Of a DNA stretch of 64,000 nt, positions 1-10,095 are shown one piece after another. Source of the DNA: Cepaea nemoralis. Taxonomy: Eukaryota; Mollusca; Gastropoda; Stylommatophora; Helicidae. Below the pieces are notes generated by a model. It saw only the letters and a program-made list of their open reading frames with translations, ran no database searches and was not told the origin of the DNA. A program made the position numbers and the translations under genes. The stretch's first letter is position 1. Each line of letters starts with the position of its first letter. The DNA lies in the NCBI GenBank assembly GCA_014155875.1, contig JACEFZ010013530.1, positions 62,001 through 126,000 of the forward strand. Direction: 5' to 3'.

Positions 1-67
1 GACAGATTGTATTTGCAGCAAAGAACCTCAATGGCTCGGAACGCTGAAGAAGAAGAAGAAGAAGACT
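1..67 (+). mobile_element. 3' end of a GAA-tailed retroelement
   Basis: The window opens with about 45 bases ending in a run of GAA triplets at about 47-66. The same tail closes the SINE copies near 10.57, 15.44 and 20.98 kb, but the bases before the tail are not clearly the same family. Only the 3' end lies in the window. Confidence 0.35.
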
Positions 68-1046
68 AAATAATCAATTTCACATTTGTAACCAGCTAAT
101 TTAAAAATACTACCTTATTTACCTTATACACCAAAAACAGTTCAACCAGTTAATAGGTTTACTGATTACCCTACTCTCTGTTCCCGATCCAAGAAAGACG
201 TATTCCTCTATGTTCGCTGTCAGGTAGAACTCAAATGCTAGGAGTCTGTGTTAGTTGAAACCAATCGCGCACTTCAGGTAGTTTCTTCTTCCAACTGATC
301 ACGCACTTCAGGTAGTTTCTTCTTCCAACTGATCACGCAATTCAACCCCTGGTTGGGTCCCTACCAGCCTTGAGTCTTCTATTCACCCGATAACAGGGCA
401 CATCAAAGCGACGTCTTGAGAACCAGTGTAATTCAGGTAAGCGATAATTTGGGTCCCCTCTTCAGTAGGTCGGCAGCCCAGTCTGCCCCTCCCACTTCCG
501 AGAGTTCCCTAGTAATATCGCTACTTTTGATGAGCTTTTCATTTCTTCTTATTTTTCAAATTAGCGATTGAGTTGTTTCTTCAAACCTCCAAGGTCAGGA
601 TTCTGCGGCCTTTAGTTCGCTCCAGGAAATCTTGACGAGAAGTAGACAACTGCTCTGTTAGTAAATTGTTTCTACTTGATTCGATTTACCTTGAAGGTTT
701 CTTTTTCCTCTTATTTCAAATGATCCAGAAAAAAATGTGCTCTTTCTCACTCTTTTGCTCAGCTGGTTTTCATATTTCAGCTGACAACGACTGCCTGTAC
801 ATCTAGCAAGTCCGTACAGTGAAGATTCTGAAAAATATTTACAGACAACCACCCCTAGCCGGGCTTTTGGTTGCTGTAACTCTCACAGACGACGTAGAGG
901 CCATCTTTCAACTTCGTTGTTACATTCAATACATGTTTAGAACCGTGCCGTAATTCTGTCTCTGGGTAATTGAACGAGATCTTCAACTTTTTTAGTTATT
1001 TCGATGTTCTACATGGACAGAGTATTGTGATCCTGCGACAGTCCAA
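68..1046. other. no gene recognised; small 34-bp duplication
   Basis: No exon or long ORF was found. A 34-bp unit (CACTTCAGGTAGTTTCTTC...) is repeated twice at about 271-338. If the LTR call at 1071-1303 is right, this stretch would be the internal 5' part of that - strand element, but no gag domain can be read in it. Confidence 0.4.
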
Positions 1047-1303
1047 GTTTCGATCCTGTCGTGGGCACCATTTAGTCCTCTATAACAGAGTGAGGACTAA
1101 CTCGTTCTCTTGTTAATACAAATAGAGTTTATTTCTTACTGATGACAATCTGGTTACAACATGATGTCTTCTCTCTTCCAGGCCCAGATGTTGACTCTCC
1201 TTAACAACAAACTACGTCACGACTTGAGCATCTTTCTTCCCATTCCACTCTGATGCTCAAGCGTGCTGTAGCTTTTCCCACCTAATACCCATATTCTGCT
1301 ACA
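1047..1303 (-). mobile_element. possible LTR with primer-binding site (LTR retrotransposon relic)
   Basis: On the - strand, 1303 to 1071 reads TGTAGCAGAATAT..., contains AATAAA, and is followed by TGGTGCCCACGACAGG (1070-1047). The + strand of that segment (TTTCGATCC...GGGCACCA) looks like the 3' end of a tRNA including CCA. The tRNA-like match stops after about 24 bases, as expected for a primer-binding site rather than a tRNA gene. No second LTR and no clear TG...CA end were found, so the call is tentative. Confidence 0.3.
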
Positions 1304-1449
1304 ATAGTTCTATAGAATATTTGGTACTTCATTTTTAATTCACCGCACACAAAGGAATTCCGGGAGTTCCCGGGAAATCACGTGACATCAAGGTGATTTC
1401 ATAGTGGGTGTAGGGGTGTGTTGATATTAATTACAGATACAGATATATA

Positions 1450-1640
1450 TTAGGATGCCGGATTCACCTTTGGAAGACCCAGGTTTGAATCCTCGGTAGG
1501 ATGTAGACTTTTTTTCTGTCAGGGCCAAAAGAAAACAAACCTTTACAGTTCGCAGCGACTGCACTAGCCAGGTGGCCTTAATTCCTCAGGCTCAAGACAC
1601 CCCCCCCCCCCCTGCCATACACCACAAGGTACTATATAGG
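1450..1640 (+). mobile_element. tRNA-derived SINE-like fragment
   Basis: GGTTTGAATCC at about 1492-1502 is a good match to the pol III B box. It lies about 35 bases after tRNA-like sequence and is followed by non-tRNA sequence with a C run. No clear A box and no target duplication were seen. Confidence 0.3.
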
Positions 1641-1724
1641 TAGTAAATGACAGTTTTATGATGACAGACATATAATTGCTTTTGCAAGTAGAAGGCAAGC
1701 AAGTGTTGCTATTGTGTAATGTAT

Positions 1725-2160
1725 TTATTGAAATAAAGAATCATATAAATTGAATGTGTTGTTGATCACTTCCGGTTGAGTGTGCGGTAGACTGCTAGAC
1801 TGATCATTAGATGCAATACATGTTTCTGGGCCTGGAGGGCCCTCACTGTCGTCAGAGTGTATATCCATATCTTGTGCTACTCGTCTTATCCTGTGTATGT
1901 CTGTGCTCATCTTTGATGTGTCTGGGGGACAGTTTGTAAAGACAATGATATGTGGTTTTGCTGCAAACATACTTGTCGACCGACCACGAATTGGATCCCA
2001 ATATCCCTATTCTGAAAATAGATGATCCCACCAGATCTAGGTCAGTGCTAAAAATAACTACACGATCTGTTTGCGGTGAATTAAAAATGAAGTACTGAGT
2101 ATTTTTGTAGTTAGTCCATGATTCTTCTCTTGATTGTTTTATAATTTTTTTATGTGTCAC
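1725..2160 (-). pseudogene. possible CRESS-type Rep relic (endogenous viral-like fragment), broken
   Basis: The - strand frame 1970-1725 starts with a short stretch, HIIVFTNCPPDTSKMS, that resembles the region just after the helicase motifs in Rep proteins of circular ssDNA (CRESS) viruses, where a V-F-x-N-x-x-P-D-x-x-x-S-x-D pattern is usual. Upstream coding-like sequence on the same strand (to about 2160) is in other frames and has a stop, so the fragment is frameshifted and non-functional. No Walker A, Walker B or endonuclease motif was found. The match rests on one short motif from memory of the family, and a cellular or transposon origin is possible. Confidence 0.28.
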
Positions 2161-2169
2161 ATCTGGCCT

Positions 2170-3620
2170 GTTGGTATGGGGGTTTGGTCATCATCATTGT
2201 TTGTATTCATTTCTTAAAATGGGCCTACTTCTCTTTTACTGCATCCTTTGTTTGCTCATTTCACCATATTTTTTGTTTTATACCGTTTGCCCCATTTTTT
2301 TTTAATGCCACAATTACTTTCTTATGTCTTCAGTAGTGTCATTTTAAAATAATATGTCATCTTTCTTCAATGTTCTCAATTTTCTCAATGTTGGTTGAAT
2401 GTTGTTTCCATCTCTTTTTTATACTTTATCTCTTCATCCCCTGTTTTCTTTGTATTGATTACTTCTGAGGTCGCTGTTTGAGTTAGTTTTTGGCTAACTG
2501 TATATCTCAGGTATAACACAACAGGACGATGGTCTGTGTCTATACTTAATGCTTAGTATACTTTACTGTCAGTTACAAATCTTCTCACTGGATGCCGTGA
2601 TGTATTTCTTTCATCTCTTCCAGCATGTCTGTGATCTTGTCATTGTTACTGCTTGTGCCTGCTTGTTGGGCTTCAGTTGGTTTATCTACCTGCAGGATCT
2701 TGCTTGTCTGTTCTTTCAATTGTGTTATCTGGCCATGAAGCTGTATCTTTTCCAGTGGTCATATTCCTCTGGATCTTCACTACATTTCACCGCTCTATGT
2801 GGTATGTCTGCTGTTATGGCAATTTTCATCATGTATTTGTGGGCAGCCCATCTGGCTCTATGTGTCCCAAAACACTTGGCACATTTCCTGTTTGTTTTCG
2901 GCTTTCAGAAATCCTTGTTCTTCTTGGCCAGTGGGCATTCACTGAAGGAATGTTCTTTTGCACATTATCGGCAGGTTTCATCTTGCTGTGGCAGTTGGCT
3001 TTATTACTTCTGTATGCTTTCTGGCACCTTGAATACTGTAGTATCTTGGCAATGTAATATTGGCTGCTGGGGTCTCTTGTCAGATAACACTGTGTTAGCA
3101 TGTCTTGTCCTTCCACTATTATTACTGCTACTGAGGTCAGACTGTTTCCTTTTGTCAATAGCTGTTCCACCTTGATGAATTTTATGTGTCGATTTTCTCG
3201 CTGCAGCAGCACTTGCATTTGTTCTTTGGTCAGATTAGGTTTCATGTTTTTTATCACCATTTTCTCAGCTTGATAGATGGTGGCTTTGACTTTGGTGTTT
3301 TTCCATGGCAATTACTGCCAGTATACTGTTTGGCTTGTTGGCTCTATTAACTGTGACCACTTCACTGTAGTAGGTCTTCCACAGGTGGGCCACACTTCTC
3401 TTGCCAAAGACACAATCTAGCAGGATAAATTGTTTGTGTGACAATAGAGTGGAGATGCTAGCTTCTCCATTTTTTGCCTAATATATGGTGATTCCGTTGG
3501 CTTCTCTGGATTGTTGATACATGTGGTGTCAGCTTCTTCGCTGCTCTGGGTGTTATCATTGGGTGTTTCTTTCATCTGGTGTTTTGGACCATTCTCCCTT
3601 GAAAATATGGTGACTTGATT
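2170..3620 (-). mobile_element. degenerate LINE: ORF1 (gag-like zinc knuckle) joined to an endonuclease end
   Basis: Read on the - strand, 3311-2829 and neighbouring frames encode a gag-like ORF1. It has the same order of motifs as the copies at 25.3-27.1 and 42.0-43.6 kb: a basic N-terminus, TKEQMQVLLQRENRHIKFIK (compare SDEEIMKQLREENQHIRFLK), a CSRC-type knuckle, and a later KCAKCFGTH knuckle in another frame. After it, about 2540-2400, DHRPVVLYLRYT resembles the S-D-H-x-P end of an apurinic endonuclease domain. Many stops and frameshifts show an old relic. No reverse transcriptase follows. Confidence 0.55.
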
Positions 3621-3759
3621 GTTGATTGTGATCTGATGTTAACAGTATGCTTGCAGCTGTAAATGTAATCTCAGTGTCAATGTGTATATGAATATTATTG
3701 ATCGCACATGTTCACTATGTTCATATCATTAAATTGTCAACTCATTGATGCTCACATAG

Positions 3760-3906
3760 CAAAGTCCACCACATCCAGGAATGAGAGCTGCAGCAGAGAT
3801 GCAGAAGCAACAGGCACAGCAAGGTTCCGGCCGGGGGATGATGGGGGTAGTGCTACCAATGTATGCTATTGGAGTGGTCCTCTATCTCGTCTACACATTA
3901 TTTAAG
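3760..3906 (+). CDS. RIC3: RIC-3-like chaperone, exon with transmembrane segment
   Basis: RIC-3 is an ER membrane chaperone that helps fold and assemble nicotinic acetylcholine receptors. This exon reads QSPPHPGMRAAAEMQKQ, then a Gly/Ser-rich GSGRGMMG, then a hydrophobic segment VVLPMYAIGVVLYLVYTLFK. Vertebrate RIC3 has the same order: GSGRGLMG followed by a similar membrane span ending in ILFK. The acceptor is CACATAG before 3760 and the donor is AAG/GTAAAT after 3906, phase 0. The in-frame ATG at 3781 is probably not the start, because family members have an earlier exon with another hydrophobic stretch. That exon was not found in the window. Confidence 0.8.
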
Positions 3907-3919
3907 GTAAATTGTGTCA

Positions 3920-4180
3920 AATGTTTTATATCACCATCAAGTGCCTCTTGCTAACTGGCTGGGACGATCATTTTTCTCTGTATCATGTGGCAGCCTTCAA
4001 CAGCATGTATCAGTTTATGTGCTTTCACTTTTCTGTGCCATGACAAAAGCGGTCAAGAATCTTCTCTTGCTGTCTTCTGTCTTTCTTTTCATAATTCTTT
4101 CCAGTTGTCTGACATGTTCCAGTTTTTCCCTTCTCATAATGTGGCCGTAACATGAATTTGATAAATTGTCTTTGTGTCTT
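3920..4180 (-). mobile_element. LINE reverse transcriptase C-terminal relic
   Basis: On the - strand the sequence reads HIMRREKLEHVRQLERIMKRK...LSWHRKVKAHKLIHA. This matches the C-terminal tail of RTE-like reverse transcriptases seen in the window at 40.85-41.40 kb (HVMRRQKLELMTTGKI...SWHGRESTHKLT). It is short, 5'-truncated and lies in the first RIC3 intron. Confidence 0.5.
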
Positions 4181-4879
4181 ACATTTCATTACATGTTATG
4201 TTTTATGTAACACTGGTTTAGCATTCTTTACACTCGGGCTATAAGCTTCCTAGTGCATGGAAGTCATCTTGCATCTGCCTGGAACTGTCATCTGGAAACA
4301 CAGGTCAGAGAAACATTCATATTGTCACTGTCTGGATCATAGTTTGATGTGTTGCCTTTTCTGTTGTGGAACACCACAAATATTCAGTATCTGACAGCTG
4401 AGAATGAAAGGGCAACTGTTATAAACTGTTCTGAGAGTTTCACTGTGGAGTGAAACAGTGCAGTATAATCTGTCTGTGTGGTTTTCTTTTTTAAACTAAG
4501 TATTCCAGTATTCATTGGATACATCACTCAGGGAACACATTAGTCTGTGTATATCATATGCAAAATAGTTATTCTGTATGTATGTGAGATAATTATTATT
4601 TTTCTATAATATCATTATATCATTGGTTTGTTGTTCAGTGAAGATAATGTATCTATTGTTTGTCAGTAATGTAGTGAGTTACTTTAGAACAAATGTTTTT
4701 CTATTTTTTGTTTTCAGTAGCAATACCAAAATATCCTCTTGTCACATGGAAATGCTGGAGTATTTACTGTTTGTTGCCTGTCTGTATTGTGTTGTTTATC
4801 ATCAAGGAACCAATCATTCTGCTGTCAATCATTAAATAAATAGCTATTGTCTTTTGTTTCTCATGCTGATTTTAGTCAT

Positions 4880-5150
4880 TGAGGACACTCCCATTACATT
4901 GACAGTCATAAGGGGGATGGAATGAATTAGAGCTAAGCGGTTCACCTCTACAGGAGGTTAGATTTGCTTAGAGGAAGTGCCCACTTCTACAGGGGGATTT
5001 ACAGTGACTTAAAGATGCATTGTCCACCTCAAATAAGGTGATTAGAGTTACTTAGTGATACATTGTCCACCTCTATAGGAGAGATTAAAATGATTTAGAG
5101 ATTGAGTGTTCTTCCCTAATCAGAATGTGCCATGTCTGAATGCAGATGTA
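4880..5150. repeat. degenerate tandem repeat, about 60-bp unit
   Basis: Variants of (T)CCACCTCTACAGG(A/G)GGATTAGA...CTTAGA recur about four times with strong divergence, in the RIC3 intron. Confidence 0.4.
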
Positions 5151-5589
5151 GATGATCTTTACAAAATAAATAACTTGAGGATGTTGTACTTTTCCTTGGT
5201 TCCATTCTAGTTGATAGATGCCTAGCTTTCACAGATAAGAAAAGAACAATGAGAGGTCCGTGACTACATTGCTCATGCTAAAGATGCCTCAACAGTTGTA
5301 AATCATGAAATGTGTGTTGCAGGATGTCATGGCAAACTTACAAAATTAGATCAGCTGCCTACAATAGGATATTTCTTGTATGTAAATGTCTGGTGTGTAA
5401 CTATCTTGTGTGTAAATGTCTTGTGGAATGTGCCAGGCATAATTTTCCAGTAAGTTAACTTTATAGTTTGATGTCATGTTAAAAAACATATCACTCTTTG
5501 AACTGCAAACCTGACACGACACCCTTTGAGAGATCATTTTTCTTTGGGTCACTGATTAAAAATTTAACATACAATAAAAACTAATATTA

Positions 5590-6137
5590 TGAGGGTGATT
5601 CAAATAAAAACCTTAAAAATATGAAATAAATTACAATAACCATGCCTTTGTCTTGTAACCTGTCAATATTGTTGTTACGGATGTCAAGAGTGTTCAGCAT
5701 GTGACATCATGGTTCAGATAAACAAAAAGTGTCATCATCAGGACAGTAAAGATGGCCGCCCCACTTTTGCCATGGAACAAAGAGGAGCAGCATTCTATTA
5801 TCCATTTTTTGATCAATGAGGGGTGAAACCTATAGACATTCTTCAGCAAATGAAGGTCTAGTATGGTGATGCATGCCTGTCAGTCCAGCAAGTGTATGAG
5901 TGGAATAGGAAGTTTCAAAATGGCATCACTTCGTGACAGACTGTTCACGTCAAGCACACCGAGTAGTGACCCCTGAGAATTTTTTTCTACTGAATCCAAG
6001 CACTTTATCAGCGTTGGAAGACTTGCATTGGACGCAGTGGTGAATACATCGAAAAATTATACATTTGTTCTTTAATTCCCCCCACCCCAGAAATTCACCC
6101 AGAAAATAATGTAAGGTTTTCATTTGAAGCCCCCCTT
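5590..6137 (+). mobile_element. internally deleted mariner-family DNA transposon
   Basis: Terminal inverted repeats are GGGTGATTCAAATAAAAACC (about 5593-5612) and, inverted, GGTTTTCATTTGAAGCCCCC (about 6115-6134), with TA dinucleotides just outside at 5588 and 6138. Inside, frames give the N-terminal helix-turn-helix of a mariner transposase (EEQHSIIHFLINEG, then VQQVYEWNRKF) and then jump to a C-terminal-like piece (FISVGRLALDAVVNTSKNY; the family pattern is a Trp-x-x-C-I-x-L-x-G-D-Y block). The catalytic DDD/DDE middle is missing, so it cannot move itself. A second copy with the same deletion lies at 28.62-29.01 kb. Confidence 0.65.
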
Positions 6138-6238
6138 TATATTATAATAAATCACTAACATTTGAAAGTAAGAGTAAATGAAGTGTTGAAATATTAATAT
6201 TCTAGGTGGTAATTAGAGTTCTTGTGTCTCCACATTAG

Positions 6239-6437
6239 GTATTTAACAAATCAACGAATAATTCCTGGGATGACGGGTCGTCTTATGAAAACAAGATGGA
6301 TAGTGATTATCCTGTGGACAGAATGGGTTTTCCAGCTGACTACTGCGGTGCTGGGGATGTGCACAATATTTACGCCGATGATCAACAGAGGAAGCAGCTG
6401 GAGCACTTGCTCACTCGAATTGATGACAAAAATGTCT
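6239..6437 (+). CDS. RIC3: RIC-3-like chaperone, second exon in window
   Basis: This 199-nt exon follows acceptor CACATTAG and ends at donor GTAAGT. It encodes a polar, acidic stretch (VFNKSTNNSWDDG...DDQQRKQLEHLLTRIDDKNV). It is consistent with the linker after the RIC-3 membrane segment, and its end is helix-prone. It starts in phase 0, matching the previous donor, and leaves one base. The next exon begins with two bases, which restores a Ser codon. The fit of phases on both sides is the main evidence; sequence conservation here is low. Confidence 0.65.
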
Positions 6438-6562
6438 GTAAGTACACTATTTCTATTTTTGGGAGTAACAGTTTCTTTTCAATGTTCTTCTTATCATCCA
6501 TCATAATTGTATAATGAAATATTATTACCCCTCCACAGATATTTATAATATGCTACTAATAA

Positions 6563-6815
6563 GCAGCCGGTCTCTCTGGCCGAGGGGTTACAACACTTTC
6601 TCCGTAATCCCGTTTATCACGCAGAGTCTCGTAGTGGGCGAGAGCTGGGAGCGGTTCGACCCCTCTGGTGACTTGCGGGATAACTGAGCCGGCCGCTCAG
6701 AAGGCAATGGCAAACTACTGAGCATAATCTTGCCAAGAAATCAACAGACAGCTGAAAGATGCTGCTGTTGACAGCGATGTCCTGTAAAGGATATGCGGGG
6801 GAAAAAAACAACTAA
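6563..6815 (+). mobile_element. tRNA-derived SINE with RTE-like 3' part
   Basis: A pol III A box (CTGGCCGAGGGGTTA) and B box (GGTTCGACCCC, about 6653-6663) mark a tRNA-derived head. The body continues CAGAAGGCAATGGCAAACTA...CTTGCCAAGAAA. This pair of blocks is characteristic of the 3' end of RTE/BovB LINEs and the SINEs that use them. It ends CCTGTAAAGGATATGCGGGG. Related copies lie at 6915-7165 (-) and 17965-18165 (+). Confidence 0.65.
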
Positions 6816-6914
6816 TAAGCAAATAAGAAAAGTAATCTTACTAGAAATAAGAGTAGCAATAGATGCAGAGAGTGATTGATAAATTATTACATCTAGTGGT
6901 ATCATTTTTTTTTA

Positions 6915-7165
6915 ATGTTGCATATCCCTTGAAGGATGTTGCAGTCAACACCAGCATTTTTCAGCTGCTGTTGAGGTACTAAGCAAGTTTTACATTCAGT
7001 AGTTTGCTATTGCTTTCTGAACGACCGGCTCACATACCCCCATAAGTTACCAGCATGGCGCGAACCACTACCGATTCTTGCAGCTGCAGTTTTCCTCATG
7101 TGGATATACAGGATTACGAACAATGTCATTAACTCCTTGGCCAGGGAGACCGGTATATTTACAAG
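6915..7165 (-). mobile_element. tRNA-derived SINE, second copy (inverted)
   Basis: Read on the - strand this contains the same body as 6563-6815: the CAGAAAGCAATAGCAAACTACTG block, then the GCTG...GTTGACTGCAACATCCTTCAAGGGATATGCA end, and the tRNA-like head TCTCCCTGGCCAAGGAGTTA. The two copies face each other 100 bp apart. Confidence 0.55.
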
Positions 7166-7340
7166 ATGGATAAATTATCACATTAGTTGTATCATTGACA
7201 AGAATTTACAAGATAGATACATTATCACATCTAGTGGTCTTATTTCAAGATGGATAAATTATTGCATTTAGTTGTATCATTTACAAGATGAAACACTTCT
7301 TGAAATATTTGTGAATCAGATTAGAAGCAGACTATTGTAA

Positions 7341-7446
<106 letters not shown>

Positions 7447-7879
7447 ATAAATGCTTGTATACATAACATATATTTATGTAGATCAACGTGAAACTCATGT
7501 TGCTTATACATCAGTAATGTTGCTGATCTGTTTGGCTGGTACAGATTTCTCTGTTTGCTTTGTTTCTCTTGCCTAGTATGTTTCTGCAAAATGCCTGTAC
7601 CCCTATTCTACCTCTTCTGTTGATGACCTTGTACATTTCAGTCATAATTTTCTTGTTTGATGAGTGATCTGTAAAAGTCAGTAAGTTGCAAACTGATATG
7701 TAGGAGCTAAAATGGTAGTGTGGAGTCTGAAGATTACACTTATAAAGATTATCAATGGACGTTTGTTGGCCTCTGTGGAAAACAGAAGAAATGTTAGAAT
7801 GTTAATGCTGCAAGTTCTGCTCATGCTTCAGGGTACTTGTGAGAACACCCAGGCCTACTAACTAGAGTATTTCTCCATC

Positions 7880-8250
7880 ACAACAGTGCCATATCATATA
7901 GAGCTTTGGTGGCAAATTCTTTCACATCTGCCATACACAGCCAGAAAGACCAATGAACAAGTCCTTCAAGAAACAAATGAAGATCGTAAATTGATTAGAG
8001 AAATTAGACGTAGACAGTCAAAATTTTTTGGGCATGTTATGAGAAGAAATGGATTGGATAATTTGGTGACAACTGGTAAGATCGAGGGGAACAGACCAAG
8101 GGGAAGACCTAGAAGCAAGTACCTGGATGGCTTGGCCTTGTGGCATGGTCGAGACAGAAACACGGAGCTGATCCACGACTCTGGTGATCGAGTGAGATGG
8201 CAGAACATGACCGCCCACGCTTACCGGCATGGCACATGATGGATGGATGG
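7880..8250 (+). mobile_element. RTE-like LINE, 3' end of ORF2 and tail
   Basis: The frame 7886-8239 reads RKTNEQVLQETNEDRKLIREIRRRQSKFFGHVMRRNGLDNLVTTGKIEGNRPRGRPRSKYLDGL..., the C-terminal end of an RTE-like reverse transcriptase. It stops at TGA and is followed at once by a short GATG tail (GCACATGATGGATGGATGG). The 5' part is missing, which is normal 5' truncation. It is close to the copies at 24.5-24.84 and 60.3-60.5 kb and looks fairly young. Confidence 0.75.
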
Positions 8251-8361
8251 ATACAGTCTCAGCTGTATGAATCTGATGGTGAAGCTACACTGGTTTTTTT
8301 TTGGTTTTTTTTTTTAACTTTAAAAAAAAAATTTTTTAATTTGTGTTTCACATTCTTTGAA

Positions 8362-8610
8362 TGGGGAACTGTGATATCGCAGTGGCTAGCATGCTTGCCC
8401 AGTGGTATGTGGGTTAACCCCATTCAGACAGAGATGTTTTTTAAATATGTCTAGACTTCTAGGTCAGCCAGCCTAAAATAGGAAATGTTCTAGAAAGTAA
8501 AGGCGTGGTATTTACCACACGGCCTATCCAGTGATGGCAGGTCTGTAGAAATATGGGACTAGCACCATATACCCAAAATACCTGAAGGCACGGGAGAGGG
8601 TCCTTCACTT
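8362..8610 (+). mobile_element. tRNA-derived SINE, family B
   Basis: The A-box-like GCAGTGGCTAGCATGC is followed by CCTAAAATAGGAAATGTTCTAGAAA, ACTAGCACCATATACCC and GGCACGGGAGAGGGTCC. The copy at 19651-19885 has the same blocks in the same order, so this is a dispersed family. It ends about 75 bp before the coiled-coil exon of RIC3. Confidence 0.5.
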
Positions 8611-8688
8611 ACTTTCTTGTTAACTCTACGGGTGACATGGGGTGTGGACTACATGCACTGACTGATCATGTTTACACTGCATCTTCAG

Positions 8689-8822
8689 CGTTAGATGAGA
8701 TGAGAATGCTGCAGAAACGGCTGGAGGAGACTGAGGCTCAGATGTGCAGAATCCTCAGTGCCATGCAGACCGTCCACTCCAATGTTGATCGAGTGAACAC
8801 TGCAGATGTGGGCCAGTCCAAG
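8689..8822 (+). CDS. RIC3: RIC-3-like chaperone, coiled-coil exon
   Basis: Acceptor CATCTTCAG is followed by coding sequence LDEMRMLQKRLEETEAQM, a coiled coil matching FELAQLQEKLKETEAAM of vertebrate RIC3, where the coil aids receptor binding. The exon continues CRILSAMQTVHSNVDRVNTADVGQSK and ends at donor AAG/GTAACA in phase 0. This is the strongest family-specific match after the membrane exon. Confidence 0.75.
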
Positions 8823-8935
8823 GTAACATTCTCTGTATGTCAGTCTTGCTTCAGCTCTTCACTTTTTCATGAAGACACCCCAGCTCAGCTGTCAACAGTT
8901 GTTTGCTGCAGTTATTTTGTTTTCCTAGGTTCTGC

Positions 8936-9425
8936 CTGTGGGCATTGTTGTTGACAGTGACATGTCTGAAACGTATGGGCATTGTGTTGAAGACTGTTGA
9001 CAGTGACATGTCTGAAACCTGTGGGCATTGTTGTTGACAGTGACATGTCTGAAACCTGTGAACATTGTGTTGAAGACAGTTGACAGTGACATGTCTGAAA
9101 CCTGTGGGCATTGTTGTTGACAGTGACATGTCTGAAACCTGTGAGCATTGTTGTTGACAGTGACATGTCTGAAACCTGTGGGCATTGTTGTTGACAGTGA
9201 CATGTCTGAAACCTGTGGGCATTGTTGTTGACAGTGACATGTCTGAAACCTGTGGGCATTGTTGTTGACAGTGACATGTCTGAAACCTGTGGGCATTGTG
9301 TTGAAGACTGCTGACAGTGACATGTCTGAAACCTGTGGGCATTGTGTTGAAGACTGTTGACAGTGATGTGTCTGAAACCTGTGGATATTGTGTTGATGAC
9401 AGTTGGCAGTGACATGTCTGAAACT
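8936..9425. repeat. minisatellite, 36-42 bp unit
   Basis: The unit GACAGTGACATGTCTGAAACCTGTGGGCATTGTTGTT occurs about 12 times with length variants (GTGTTGAAGACTGTT inserts six bases). Since 36 and 42 are multiples of three, it stays open in several frames and yields spurious ORFs of up to 193 codons on the - strand. Confidence 0.9.
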
Positions 9426-9644
9426 TATGGAGGACACATGACCAAACGAGGCCCAGTCCCAGCCTGTCTGTGTGTGCTGTGTTGAATCATGACCTGGTGA
9501 TGTCATGTCTCTCCCAGATGTGGAGTTCTGTACCAGTCTTGCACACCTGACTGGCTTCTGGGCTTAGAGAGGTAACAGGAGAGCGCTGCAACATATCCCC
9601 CACGGACATACTTGAGTACCGCTTTGGGAGAAGAGTCTCTACAC

Positions 9645-10095
9645 CAGTGGTTCTCAACCTTTTTTGGCCCATGCACCCCTTCACCATATTTTCAGAACGT
9701 CATTCTCCCCCCCCCCCCCACCTATCAAAAATTTGGCCCATGCCCCCCTTCACCATATTGTCAGAATGTCATCCCCCCCCCCCCTTTCATATTTCCGACC
9801 TAAAAATCCCCCACCCCTACACAGTATACGTAAAAATAGAAGGTAAATATGTTAAAACAGGTCTAGACATCCACATAAAACGTGATTTGTGGGTCTATTT
9901 TATAAAATGAATTTTAGAAGGATGAGACGTGCATAACTGTGAAGTATGAAGGGAAAAGCAATATCAAGTAATCGGTTCTTGTATTAACGCGATCTTGAAA
10001 TGATCTCCATTCGCCCCCCTTCCCCCCCCCCCCCCTGAAAACCCTAAAATTCCCCCCTGGGGGGAGGGGAATTCCCCACCGTTTGAGAACCACTG
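9645..10095. mobile_element. hAT-type MITE with 8-bp target duplication
   Basis: It starts CAGTGGTTCTCAACC and ends with the inverted GTTTGAGAACCACTG. The terminal repeats are flanked by the 8-bp direct repeat CTCTACAC at 9637-9644 and 10096-10103. The CAGnGG terminus with an 8-bp duplication is the signature of the hAT superfamily. It carries no transposase; the interior is C-rich and pseudo-repetitive (TTTGGCCCATGC...CCTTCACCATATT twice). It lies in the last RIC3 intron. Confidence 0.85.

Noticed and set aside
1041..1070. tRNA 3' half ending in CCA
   Set aside because: Sequence upstream does not pair as a T-stem or form a cloverleaf, and eukaryotic tRNA genes do not encode CCA. It fits a primer-binding site better.
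2549..3175. 208-codon hydrophobic + strand ORF resembling a membrane protein
   Set aside because: It is the antisense of the LINE ORF1 relic; A-rich coding sequence read backwards gives Leu/Phe/Cys-rich frames.
6563..6670. Functional tRNA gene (A and B boxes present)
   Set aside because: The spacing and stems do not make a cloverleaf, and the sequence runs into a repeated SINE body.
8851..9506. - strand ORFs of 163-193 codons with repeated Phe-Arg-His-Val-Thr
   Set aside because: Unit length is a multiple of three, so three frames stay open. No start context, domain or splice sites.
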